The notes under the pieces were generated by a model. The model saw only the letters and a list, made by a program, of their open reading frames with translations, made no database searches and was not told the DNA's origin. DNA of 64,000 bases from Bicyclus anynana (lineage: Eukaryota; Arthropoda; Insecta; Lepidoptera; Nymphalidae). The stretch's first letter is position 1. Every line of letters begins with the position of its first letter. The position numbers and the translations under genes are program-made. Positions 9,657 through 19,699 of the stretch are shown here, piece by piece. Location: positions 6,480,112 through 6,544,111 of the forward strand of contig NC_069085.1 in assembly GCF_947172395.1 (NCBI RefSeq), read 5' to 3'.

Positions 9657-10955
9657 CTAAATAAGATCAGGAACTTCTGGATTATCCACGAAGTCTGGAG
9701 AGGGTTGTTTACAGCCAACACTAAATCTAGGATTTATATAATCAGGTTTTGATTTAGTTAGGGTCATTTTTGATAAATCTAGTACGTTATCTGGAGGCCC
9801 TATTTCTAATAACTCTCTTTTTGATTGAACTGCACCTTTTTGACAGTCTTTTACTTTATGCTCAGTGTAGGGTTGTGGAGTTGGTTTATTTCTTTGTGGA
9901 ATACTATTTTTCTTTACAATCAAAATATTTGCCTTCGGCATCGTAATAACTAAATGTCCAGTAATTTGGGATCTTTCAGCTTTTGAATTTGTTGTATCTA
10001 CGTCATCAGGCAAATGAAGCTGAAATATTTTGTTCTTGATTATAACTCTTACATAATTTGGCTGAATATCAACGTCGAGTAAACTAGTATCCAAATGTTT
10101 ATACACAGCCAAGTCTAAAATGTATTTATTAGGTTCTTCAACATTAAACTTGAAATCTATTTTTGGTTGGTTTATATTAAATGGTCTACCGTCATTAGTA
10201 AATAATCTATATTCACGCTTTTCTTCTTTTTTATCATTAGTCTCGCAGCTTTTTAGTTTTAGTTGCCTCATACGTTCAATTTCATATCTCACTTCAGGCG
10301 CATGCTCTGTTTTTTCAGCCCAAAACTTCTTATTTCTTTCCTCTGGATCCATGTCTTTGTACAGATTTTCCCATTTATCTTGTATATCTCTATCAAGTCG
10401 TGTTTTTTGAACTTTTCTTTGACCCATATAGATTTGTTGTTCAAATATTATGTCAGATTTAATAATAGGGAGGTTTTGCAAAGCTTTGATACGATCAGAT
10501 CGTTCAATGTCTCTACCATCGAGTGAATTAAGTTGAGGTATTGTACCAATTACAAAATCACGGTAGTTCTCATAGTCTGTACATGGATTTCCAGTCAAAT
10601 ACAAATTTTCCAAATTGTAATTATCCTTAAGACTTTCCACACTGACGATATCTCCTATAAAGTTAAGAGTGAGATCCAATTTTTGCAAAGATTCACATCT
10701 TTCTAGATTTTCAATCACTTCAATATTGTTAAGTGCTAAATTAAGATACGTTAAATGTTTCAATTTATTTAGATTTTCTATTTTAGCTATCAAATTACTT
10801 TGCATTAAAAGAATTTTGAGTTTCGGGCACCAGTCTTGCAAGTATTCTATTTTTTCTATATTTTCCTGATGTAATGCAATCTCTTCTAATGGGGCTAACA
10901 AACAATCATGATGTTCTGCTTTCTTGCGAACCAAATCTACCGTTATTTTAACCAT
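9657..10955 (-). CDS. DNAAF11: Dynein axonemal assembly factor 11 (LRRC6 / tilB homologue)
   Basis: This family helps fold and pre-assemble outer and inner dynein arms in the cytoplasm of cells with motile cilia or flagella. Drosophila tilB is required in chordotonal neurons and in sperm. The complete 432-residue frame is a single exon. Residues about 22-120 hold leucine-rich repeats (EEIALHQENIEKIEYL, LKILLMQSNLIAKIENL, LTYLNLALNNIEVIENL, LQKLDLTLNFIGDI). An LRR cap follows (LYLTGNPCTDYENYRDFV, QLNSLDGRDIERSDR). A charged segment comes next, and a CS/p23-like domain lies at about 260-345 (DFKFNVEEPNKYILDLAVYK, VIIKNKIFQLHLPDDVD). Human LRRC6 is 466 residues, so the length fits. The chosen ATG is followed directly by the conserved N-terminus. 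It converges with the transglutaminase gene. The lack of introns could reflect intron loss or an old retrocopy, but the intact frame and an X-box upstream argue for function. Confidence 0.94.
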   Translation of the reverse strand: MVKITVDLVRKKAEHHDCLLAPLEEIALHQENIEKIEYLQDWCPKLKILLMQSNLIAKIENLNKLKHLTYLNLALNNIEVIENLERCESLQKLDLTLNFIGDIVSVESLKDNYNLENLYLTGNPCTDYENYRDFVIGTIPQLNSLDGRDIERSDRIKALQNLPIIKSDIIFEQQIYMGQRKVQKTRLDRDIQDKWENLYKDMDPEERNKKFWAEKTEHAPEVRYEIERMRQLKLKSCETNDKKEEKREYRLFTNDGRPFNINQPKIDFKFNVEEPNKYILDLAVYKHLDTSLLDVDIQPNYVRVIIKNKIFQLHLPDDVDTTNSKAERSQITGHLVITMPKANILIVKKNSIPQRNKPTPQPYTEHKVKDCQKGAVQSKRELLEIGPPDNVLDLSKMTLTKSKPDYINPRFSVGCKQPSPDFVDNPEVPDLI

Positions 10956-11035
10956 TTTTTATTAGAGAAAGAATATTTTGCTACTCACTGTGAGTTAAAA
11001 ATTGTTGCGCTTATTCAAACAATGACAGTGTACTC

Positions 11036-11057
11036 TTAGCAACCGTTGCTAAGTAAC
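11036..11057 (-). promoter_or_regulatory. X-box (RFX site) upstream of DNAAF11
   Basis: On the gene strand, 11057-11045 reads GTTACTTAGCAAC, matching the X-box consensus RYYNYY-N(1-3)-RRNRAC with a one-base spacer; the plus strand matches as well. The overlapping 11036-11052 is a 17-bp palindrome (TTAGCAAC-C-GTTGCTAA). It lies about 90 bp upstream of the ATG, the usual distance for RFX control of ciliary genes. The match is seen in the sequence; binding is inference. Confidence 0.7.
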
Positions 11058-12719
11058 AAATTTCAGTCCACGTTCCAATTTACGATACCTATTCTCTGTC
11101 TACGGATATATCTACCAAACTGAAACCTTCATCATTACATTGTATCTATAATCTAAGAACTTTTCAGGGTCTGGGGCGTGTCTGGGAATCTCTTATTTTG
11201 GATTATTTCTATAAATATTAACTATTTTAAGGATCAAAATCATGAAATAAATACTTTTATGATAGAAAAGTTATGAAGGGCAAGGCAACGATAGAATCGG
11301 CGCGATATGAAGCGGTTATCTCTCCATCTCGGCAGCGAGTAATCCGTCATTTAACATTCCGTCGGTGGCACCCGGCCCGTTCCACTCGAGCGTACTAAAT
11401 TAATATCGCCTTGATGTAGAGGGTATTAAAATATTTTAAACGACGCCATTTATAATATAGCGTTCAGATATCAAGTCGCAAGAGCAGAACATATTTTATT
11501 CCACGAAACTGCCAAAAGACAATGAGGATGAAGGATTACTATCATCAGAGCATCGTTTTATTGTTATTGTTTGAGGTTAGGGCGAAAAAAAACTAAGACG
11601 TTGAAAAAACGAGAGACGTTTGGATGAAATAAGGCATGACAGAGGGTAAGACGGTGTTATAGTAAAAGACGCTGCTAGAGTGCGGCGCCCCGCGGTCTGT
11701 GTGTTTTTAGGGGCCTGACTCAGCGGGGCGCTCGCCGCTTAGCGAGACAACGTACACAACACAAATCTTATTACCATAATTTTCTATTGCCACACAATCC
11801 CTAACATAGCCTTTCCTACTTTTTAATAAGGTTCATTGTATTACATCGACATTTCATACAACTAAAAGGCAGATGTTTAATGCCGTACTTGTACGACGTT
11901 CCCACTTATTGAAAGCAGTCAATTTAACATTTTGTTGTTTAAACAAACACCCAGTTGCTCTCTAGGAAATATTGATATTAAGAATGTAATTTATGGCGTT
12001 GAATCAATATCGCATTCAAGATATTCTATTCAAAACATGTTGAAATGGTAGTTAAGTGTAAACTAGTTTTGTGATTTGTTGGTAGATGGCGTTAGTAGTT
12101 CTAATATGCACTTAATAATCGTCCGTTATTAACAACTTTTAGTACATATAGGTAATGAAATACAATATTTTGATATTGAACTTCGATGATTAGGCGTAAG
12201 TCTCTATTAAGTAAGTACCTAAAACTTTAGAAGGTTAAAAGCGTTAAAAGGTTAACACTGAGTTAAAAGCGTAATAAATGATTATTTTGAAGCATCTTTT
12301 TCTTTCACCTTGACTTATCTTTACCAGGTGGTCTTCGGACGCCCGATCTTTCGTCGACCTTGTTTCAAAGAATATAAGATTGCTTAGTGATGCGAGCACG
12401 ATGTTGCCAAAACGAGAGACCTAAAATAAAGCCATCTCACATCTGCCTTTTATTAATTCCAATTGAATAAGCCTTTGATCAGATAACCGTTGTGTTAGGA
12501 TATCTAAAATCTGATACGGGTTAAATAGGTATAACGTTAGTTACTTTTGACTATTACCAACATTACTTAGGTAGGTAGTGTATTTTAAAAGGAGAAAACC
12601 TATCTGTGCCTATAGCTGTATTGTATACCTACTTACTTTAAAAAGTCCAGTCCAGTTTTCAGATTAAAAGAAAAGCCATTTTAGTTCTTTTCCTCGAGAT
12701 TTAATTACTGATAACCCGT
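11058..12719. other. Intergenic DNA, one GC-rich patch
   Basis: No gene recognised. A GC-rich patch at about 11670-11755 (gcggcgccccgcgg and ggggcgctcgccgc) stands out from the AT-rich surroundings but has no clear ORF or promoter pattern. Confidence 0.4.
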
Positions 12720-13115
12720 AATTTACCGATTTTAACTAATAATAAATGTGTAAGAGTGTGTGCCTGTTTGTCTGTCTGTCTATTTTTTTGTCCGTCTTTC
12801 ACGGCAAAACGGAGCAACGAATTGACGTGATTTTTTTAAATGGAGATAGTTGAAAGAGAGTTTTAAAGAGTTTTTAAGTGGAGGTAGTAGAGTAACACAG
12901 GCTACTTTTCGTTTCTTTCTAACCCCCTACTTCCCTAATATGGGGGGGTGGAAGTTTATATGGAGCATTCCGTAATTTTCAAGGTAGAAAAGCTAAAAAT
13001 TGGTATGCAGACTATTTGTGATTATTTTAGGGTAAGTATGGATACGGGTAGGGTAGAGTAGGAGTAGGGTAGGGATGGGGAAGAAGTGCAAGTCAAAGCG
13101 AAGCTTGACAAGGTT
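12720..13115 (+). repeat. Dispersed repeat with G-rich GGGTA tract
   Basis: It contains the tgtctgtctgtc block, a run of seven G near 12944-12950, ggaagtttatatggagcat, and a GGGTA-rich tract at 13045-13080 before aagcgaagcttgaca. From memory this order is common in moth genomes. Class uncertain. Confidence 0.5.
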
Positions 13116-13194
13116 ATTATAGTCATTATTTTACATATTTCTGAGATGAACTAGGTACACTTAAAACCCGATTATGTGATGGATATATTCAAAA

Positions 13195-13392
13195 AATTTT
13201 GGCTGGTGGGAGGCTTCGGCCGTGGCTAGTTACCACCCTACCGGTAGAGACGTACCGCCAAGCGATTTAGCGTTCCGGTACGATGACGTGTAGAAACCGA
13301 AAGGTTCCCGCTTCCATCTTAGACTGCATCATCACTTACCACCACATGAGATTGTTGTCAAAGGCTAACTTGTAAAGAATAAAAAAAAACTT
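13195..13392 (+). mobile_element. SINE body fragment (family B)
   Basis: The sequence ggctggtgggaggcttcgg, gttaccaccctaccgg, cgtaccgccaagcgattta, gtgtagaaaccgaaagg, gcatcatcacttacca and aacttgtaaagaataaaaaaa has an A-rich end. Shorter related pieces occur at 20140-20210, 27185-27340 and 60262-60392, and the minus-strand piece at 25430-25640 shares blocks. This is the body of a second tRNA-headed SINE family. Confidence 0.7.
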
Positions 13393-14032
13393 TAGGCCCC
13401 GAAAATATTCTAATCAAATCAAAGGTTATTTCAAATTAGCTTACTCAGTTTACGAGCACTTTGTAACATTATGTAGTTACGTCTTAAGGAAGGCAGATTT
13501 TATAGAGAAGATTACAAAAAAAATATACCAACCTATATCACTAACAATAAAGGTGCCTAGGTGTAAAGTATTTACTAAAGAAGCATTAATTAGTTCTACA
13601 AAAAACTTGTTCTCTGTTATTTGCAACAATGCAGTATTCTGCAGTGGGTACGAGTAGCTTTTAATCTGTCTCCGATCTTAATTTTTTGCGAGACAAGTCT
13701 GACCCAATATCGGCAAGGCTGAGTGCGCGCGGCGGAGTGGTTTACACGCAAATGTCAGTATCAGTCAAAACAACCGTCATCACTCTACCACGTCTGTGTT
13801 AATATTACAACAAGAGTATTAGTTGATTCTTTACCAGTGGTTCCGTATTGATTTGTGGATTTATTTTACACGCGCAGTGAAATCATTTCTGCGGCCAATT
13901 ACAGGATGAGGTATCCCTCCTTATAGGGGAGGGAATAGCCGTAATTCGTTCGAGAATCGTTACAAAGTTAAACTTTGTCACTAACCCCTAACCCGCTTTG
14001 GATTTAAACTACATATTCCCTCCCCTCATCAT

Positions 14033-14250
14033 TAACAACCCATGTTCGGCTTACTGTTGAGCACGAGTCTTCCTCTCAGAATGAGTGGGGTTAGGTTAGG
14101 AGTCCACCACGCTGGCCCAATGCGGATTGACAGACACACACACGCAGGGAATTTAGAAAATTCTCTTGTATGCAGGTTTCCTTCACCGTTTGAGACACGT
14201 GTTAGTTAATTTCTTAAATGCACATAACTGAAAAGTTAGAGGTGCATGCC
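14033..14250 (-). mobile_element. SINE (family A), first half, interrupted
   Basis: The minus-strand family A tail and body run from the ATATGGGTTG end (here acccatgttcgg) to gaggtgcatgcc, then stop at the insertion that begins at 14254. The matching head resumes at 14532. Confidence 0.85.
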
Positions 14251-14253
14251 CTG

Positions 14254-14528
14254 CAGTGTTATTATGTATTTCAGTGCACCATTCCAATAATCACTACATC
14301 GTTTTTCAGCATAAATCGTAAAAAATGCAATCATCTTACTTCGTATTTTAAACGAAACGACATACCTACCTATAAGTATCTTCATTTTAGTAAAGTAACA
14401 GTAATATTGAAGTGGCAGTAGTAATTAGTAAGACTATTTTAACAAAAACCCGTTATTTACGTATTTTACGAATAAACGATGTAGTGACTTATTATTTCAA
14501 TGGTACACCGAGTTACATATTAACCCTG
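14254..14528. mobile_element. 275-bp MITE inserted in a SINE
   Basis: The ends are inverted repeats: left CAGTGTTATTATGTA, right (complement) CAGGGTTAATATGTA, and similarity continues inward for about 50 bp to cactacatcg on both sides. It is flanked by ctg at 14251-14253 and 14529-14531, a 3-bp target duplication, and removing it rejoins the host SINE exactly. No ORF for a transposase. A 3-bp duplication with CA(C/G)-type ends suggests a CACTA or related superfamily; this is uncertain. Confidence 0.8.
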
Positions 14529-14597
14529 CTGGACCGGATTCGAACCTACGCTCTACGAATCAAAGGCAGAGGTCATATCCACTGGGCTATCACGGAC
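14529..14597 (-). mobile_element. SINE (family A), head, second half of interrupted copy
   Basis: Contains box B on the minus strand (ggattcgaacc on plus) and cagaggtcatatccactggg, ending at the head of the SINE. It is the continuation of 14033-14250. Confidence 0.85.
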
Positions 14598-14609
14598 CTT
14601 TATCTTTAT

Positions 14610-16255
14610 TTGTCTTGCGCATTGTTTTTGCTATTGACACTCTAGATCAAGACCCAGCTTTCTGTCAGCGATACTTCTCTCGACACTTTCGGATGGTACA
14701 CGCCATTTCTGTCATGATGAAGTGACACTAAATGTGCGCGTAATTCATAAGGATCCCTACATTTTATCTTATTCATGACTTACCTACTTATTCTACATTA
14801 TATCGTGTTAAATTGCCGAGTTAATGAGACGTGATTTATATGCCAAAGATTTGCATGATTCTTTACACCGCTTTGTGTTGTGCCAGTCGTGCCGTGTGTT
14901 GGTCGAACAGCGAGAAAGTTGGAGTACTTATATTTTTAATTAATAATTAAGAGATTAAAACATCGAAAATGTTAACTGGAAACGGTAACCTGTATCACGT
15001 CAGACACGTCTTCTTGTCAAACCTAAAAGATATCTTGAGGAAATATTTTGAATGTTTTTGGGACATCGAGCCTTAGTACGAGTAGTTTGACTTCCGCCGT
15101 AGCGTGGTTTTTGAGAAGTCCAGGATTCGATTCCCAACTTGGAGCATAATTGATTCACAAGCCTCCTCGTATTAAAATCTCGATCTTGGCGAAGTACATA
15201 GTGCAAACCAGCACAATGTACTTCGTGTACATTACAAAAAGTCAAAGACAAGCAGAAGGACCTATTCAGAGTTGAGTCCGCCCACATCTAAGGGCTTTCA
15301 ACAGACTTTCCGTCAAAAAGGCACTTTAAACCTACACCTGGGTCAAGTCAAGTCACCCCTCGGAGTGTTCGAGCCGTGTCCCCGTCGGCCAGCAGCACTC
15401 AGTAGAAAATGCGACAAGAGCCTGGAAGAGCCAGATAGGTATACCTATCCGGACCGGGGAGCAGGCTCTGATTCATTTGCCCAGAGCGGCAAAAGTGAAG
15501 TGTGGCAAAAGAAAATTGACCGTGACATACGAGAGATTTTACATACATACGCTCAAAACCCTAAAAAAAAGTATTTTTGATGTATGGAAGGGCGGCAAAA
15601 TTTATCTTTGCCCGGAGCGGCGAAATTGCTGGAAGAACCTGCCGGGGAGACTTCGGAGGAGAGGTTAGAAAATACCACATTTCAAAGATCCAGATCTTCA
15701 ATTGTCCAAGTATAAAACGTTTGATATTTTTTACGGAACATCACCAGAATACATGGTTCCTATCGCCAGATCTTCAGCATCGTGACAACGCTTCGCTAGA
15801 TTCTTTAGTAGTATTTTCGAAAGCCGCTGGTGACTGAGAAAAATATTTCTCAAATTATAAACAAAAAAAAAAACATTTTATACTTGGACCATTAAGGGAC
15901 CTACAAACTTGCTACCAGAGCCACCACAGCTCAAACTCCATAAATGTCGCCGTACTTACCGTAGGAGCAGCTGACAAACATTCAGTTCTTTGTGGGGTAT
16001 GTTTGACTACCACATGCTCTCAGGCCATAAGCAACGTACAGCAATCCACCGCATCAACTCACGCGCAATCAGCAATTCGTCTCGGCCGGGCGTGAGAGCG
16101 GCGCGGGCGGGGGCGGGGACGGCTGACACCAGCGGCCATTCTCACGTAAATAATTACCGGCGCGGCTCAAATTACAAGGCGCCTCAGCGTCCTGCCGATA
16201 CATATTCATCACGTGTTAACGCCGCGCGTGACTGCTTCCTCAGGGCACTCTCGGG
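14610..16255. other. Intergenic DNA with weak open frames and a GC-rich island
   Basis: Frames of about 85-102 codons near 15272-15837 overlap each other in different phases and resemble no known protein; they are not called. A tRNA-like box B (ggattcgattccc, about 15122-15134) suggests an old SINE head. The island at 16080-16250 is GC-rich (gcggcgcgggcgggggcggg) with no coding signal. Confidence 0.4.
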
Positions 16256-16260
16256 ATAGA

Positions 16261-16365
16261 GCGAACTGCGCGCTTGTCATTTGGTGGAGGTAATAGTAGG
16301 CTCGATTAGGATCAGAACACACCAGCGAACTGCGCGCTTGACAATTGGTGTAATGGTAGATGGTT
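16261..16365 (+). repeat. Two-copy direct repeat, 64-bp period
   Basis: GCGAACTGCGCGCTTG followed by ca(t/a)ttggtg and taat(a/g)gtag occurs at 16261 and again at 16325. About 38 bases are shared between copies. Confidence 0.7.
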
Positions 16366-16764
16366 TCTGTAAACGCTTTGTGTTGAGACTCTAGTACTTT
16401 TGTGACGAGGCTTTTGATTAAAATGCTCTTGAACAAAAGTTGAAGTGAAGTGAAGAAGAAGGTGAAGGAAGAACTTGTACCTTATAGCTTTTATTCAAGA
16501 GTATTATTTACGAGGTTTGAAAGAGATTAGTGTTATCAACGAGGTTTTAGGACGATTGTTTTTAATACAAGAAAAATGTAAAATTACTAAGGCTCTTCAA
16601 CTGACTTTAAAAAGGAGCACACATCTACTTACTGATAGGTTTGAATGCGGTGCCAAAATAAAACTTAAAGAGCACTAGCTGGCTTGGCTTAACTTCTAAC
16701 CGATTAGTAGATATTATAAAGGCTAGGCACGATGTTATTTATTGTTTTTAACTACAATATCTTG

Positions 16765-16945
16765 AACACTAGCAGACGCCGCGCGATTTCAACCGCGTGG
16801 TTCCCGTTTCCGTAGGAATATGGGGATAAAATATAGGCAATAGCATTCGGGAACTGTGTCGCTTCCCAACAGTAAGAATGTATCAAATCGATTCATTAGT
16901 TTCAGAGCCTAGTCAACACAAACAAGCAAACAATCAAATCTTTCC
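16765..16945 (+). mobile_element. Lep1-like short repeat
   Basis: It begins gacgccgcgcgatttcaacc, then gcgtggttcccgtttccgta, ggaatatggggataaaatat and caaacaagcaaac near the end. The same order recurs at 23685-23878, 29930-30080, 37330-37600 and 44453-44635. It resembles the small non-autonomous repeat described in Lepidoptera and linked to Helitrons (Lep1). Class assignment is from memory. Confidence 0.6.
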
Positions 16946-17829
16946 TTTTTTTAATAGCTCTTAGTAGGTATATAGCTCCAACATAAAACAAGATCGATAA
17001 GTAAACTTTAGTTAAAATAATACTAACGGATCCCTATCCAGTGGCATCCACAAGTTTATAGGTACATAGAGTAAGCAATAGGCAGTAAACGTACAAATTA
17101 TAGAAAAAGAAAAATTCCATTAACACAGGTTTGTAATAAGTCCTCAGGGTATGCATAGCATTTTTGTATCTATGAACTGACGCCACTAATAAAGATACAA
17201 TCAGTGCTGTGAAATTTAATTATTTACCTACACCAACAATAAATTCCACGTCATTTTAAAACCTGTTTCACATTTATAGCTACTAAAAGCGCATGATCTC
17301 AACTAGAGATAATTCACCAGAAGTCGATCATCAGCGTCAATGAATTCCTAATTAGAAACATCAAAATGTACGGGATCCGGTGTGTAAGCGATAAATTATG
17401 CACTCGCAGAGAAGTACTAATTTCGATGCCGACAAATTTTCCACGAGCGCGATTTTAATGCGTTTCAAATAATGTCTGTAGGCAACGCTAAATGATAAAT
17501 CGTTGGAGGAACGCCCCTCATAAACAGGGGGTCCCTTTTCGTCGGAGAGGGAACGAATGAGACGGAGACGTCTGCTAAAAAAGGAATGGTTTAGGTAAGC
17601 GCGATGGTGTTGAGATAATAACAGTGCTGAGGTGCCGCTTTGAGCTCGCCGACAACGCTGCCGAATATCACCATTAACCGCAGTTTGGATCTCGCAAAAT
17701 CTTATAAGAATTCATTAATCGAAATATCTAACTCACTCCTTCGTTGGTACAATGGTTAGAAAGAATACAGATTATAAGGTGCTTCATGCCCTTCATGAGG
17801 TTGGGTTTTTCTTTAATTCCATATTTTCT

Positions 17830-17905
17830 ATTTGCCTCTTGGGTCCAGTGGATGAGCTACGGATCATGTGGTCGTGGGTTCGAATCCTGAGTTGAGCTAC
17901 TGCTA
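17830..17905 (+). mobile_element. tRNA-like SINE head
   Basis: Box A-like GGTCCAGTGGATGAGCTACG and box B GGGTTCGAATCC are about 40 bases apart, typical of a tRNA-derived SINE head. No folded tRNA with paired acceptor ends was found. Confidence 0.45.
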
Positions 17906-18181
17906 CCTACTGATTTTTCTACCAAAAGAATCTTTTATGACTGTTGCTTGCATGCCTTGTGAAGTGTTGCTGTTTTTATAGTTTTCCATAAATTTACCAT
18001 AATTCGGGGTATCTACTCGTATTACCTACTATGGACGCCAGCGAGAGCGACACTGTTCGTATGAAAAGCTGTGTTCCACAAATCCCGTTGAAACCATGTA
18101 TTTTTCCGAGTTAATAAGTAACTTAAGTCTTCTCCAAAGCCCCATTTATCAAAATTCATCAAAATCTTTGTAGCGGTTTAC

Positions 18182-18275
18182 TAACTATGTGGCCTGCCCA
18201 TTGCCACTTCAACTTCGCGACTCGCTGAGCTATGTCAGTGACTGGTTCGTCTGCGTATCTCCTCATTTCTGATTT
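18182..18275 (-). mobile_element. LINE ORF2 fragment
   Basis: The minus strand encodes VTDIAQRVAKLKWQWAGHIV, identical in type to the LINE fragment at 1653-2040. A short orphan piece without the 3' tail. Confidence 0.8.
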
Positions 18276-18379
18276 CACGTAGGTACAATTTTGAGAAAGA
18301 GGTGAACCGCCGAATTCAGCACGGCTGGACAGCGGGAATGAATGAATGGATATCATAAAACACTGAGATAGTAAGTATA

Positions 18380-18960
18380 CAAAATCAAAAAATCAAAAAT
18401 CATTTATTTCAAGTAGGCTCAGTTTACATGAACTTTTGACACGTCAGTTGACTATTTGTAAGGATTCTACCACCGGTTCGGAAGACAGGCAAGAAACTCA
18501 ACAGTTGCTCTTTTTAAAAAATCATTCAGTATTATAATTTACAATTGATGATAACATATGATAGTTTTACTTTTTGTGTGAAGGTGGAAGCTGATCCAAT
18601 GGCCTCCAAGCGCTTTTATCTTTAAAGAACTCATATGTTGTAGTAACCTGGACTAAGTAAATGTTTTTTAACACAATGCATAAAGCTATGCATTGGCAGG
18701 TCCACCACAGTCTTAGGGATCTTGTTATAGAAGAGTACACTTAAACTTACAAAAGATTTTTTTACTCTTTGGAGACGATATGCAGAAATAACTATCTTAT
18801 GCCCGTGTCTAGTAAGACGTGGGTTTAAATCTCCTGTGATACTAATCACAACGTTAACTTTTAGCTCTGTCTGTTCTGTGATACTAAGTGCCTCTCTATA
18901 GGAGCCATAACAGAAAAATAGGAATAAATCAAGCGATGTCAGTATGTGACACCGGAACAC
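18380..18960 (-). mobile_element. Non-LTR retrotransposon 3' end (jockey/CR1-like)
   Basis: The minus-strand frame includes TRHGHKIVISAYRLQRVKKS, then SVLFYNKIPKTVVDLPMHSF and KKHLLSPGYYNI, the usual C-terminus of a lepidopteran jockey-like reverse transcriptase. The 3' UTR ends in repeated gatttttgatttt at the 18380 side. It is 5'-truncated and no longer coding in full. Confidence 0.75.
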
Positions 18961-19499
18961 GGCGTGCTCTGGGCGTGACGGGGCGAGCAAAACAAACAAG
19001 TTAATTGTATTTATTCTAATGCGGAGCCGAGGGTGCGCGCCAGTTGCTGCTCTCATGAATAAGCATTTCAGACGAACAGCTATGTGCGTTGTCATTCGTA
19101 TGAAGCGTGCTTGTTATTAGACATACGAAGAGTTGAAATAGCTTACTAGTGGCGCTGGCGTATCAACATTCGTTGTATGGGGGCAATGATATTTTATTCT
19201 AGAGATAGGGCAAAAATGAACAAAAATGCTTGTTATCACTTCCTAGAAATTGAGCTAGCCAAATAATTAAAATGACATATACTTTCTTTTCTTGAGTTAT
19301 TTTTTTTACTTTTGTCGTTTCTGAAGTGAAAACTCTATTAGAACGTATACGTATAATTAAGTGATGGAGTGGGTAAAAAATTTCCTAATTTTTTTTCACA
19401 TACGTTAGCTACGGCGGTATAGCTACGCTACTGTAGTTTACATATCCAGTACATAGTAATTACCTCTTAGGGTTTTGGTTAGCCTGTTGCTTTTTTAGA

Positions 19500-19697
19500 A
19501 ATTAAATATCACGTGTCTCAAACGTGAAAGAAAAAATCGTGAGGAAACCTGCACATCTACGTAAGAGTTTTCTGAACTCTCTACGCGCGTGAATTTTGCT
19601 TATCTGCATAGAACCAGCTGGTGGACTATTAGCCTAAACTCTCTCATTCTGAGAGGAGACTCGTGCTCAACAGTGAGCCGAATATGGGTTGTTGTTA
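19500..19697 (+). mobile_element. SINE (family A) without head
   Basis: Contains cacgtgtctcaaacg, aatcgtgaggaaacctgc, ctctcattctgagaggagac and gagccgaatatgggttgttg in the usual order. The head with box A and box B is missing. Confidence 0.8.
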
Positions 19698-19699
19698 TT

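Noticed and set aside
13045..13080. Telomere-like or G-quadruplex tract
   Set aside because: The GGGTA runs are not the insect TTAGG repeat, and four G-runs with short loops are not all present; it is part of a dispersed repeat.
15272..15837. Chain of open frames of 63-102 codons
   Set aside because: Overlapping frames in different phases without domain similarity; more likely old repeat DNA.
18631..19095. 154-codon minus-strand gene
   Set aside because: The C-terminal half is a retrotransposon reverse-transcriptase end and the N-terminal half is low-quality read-through.
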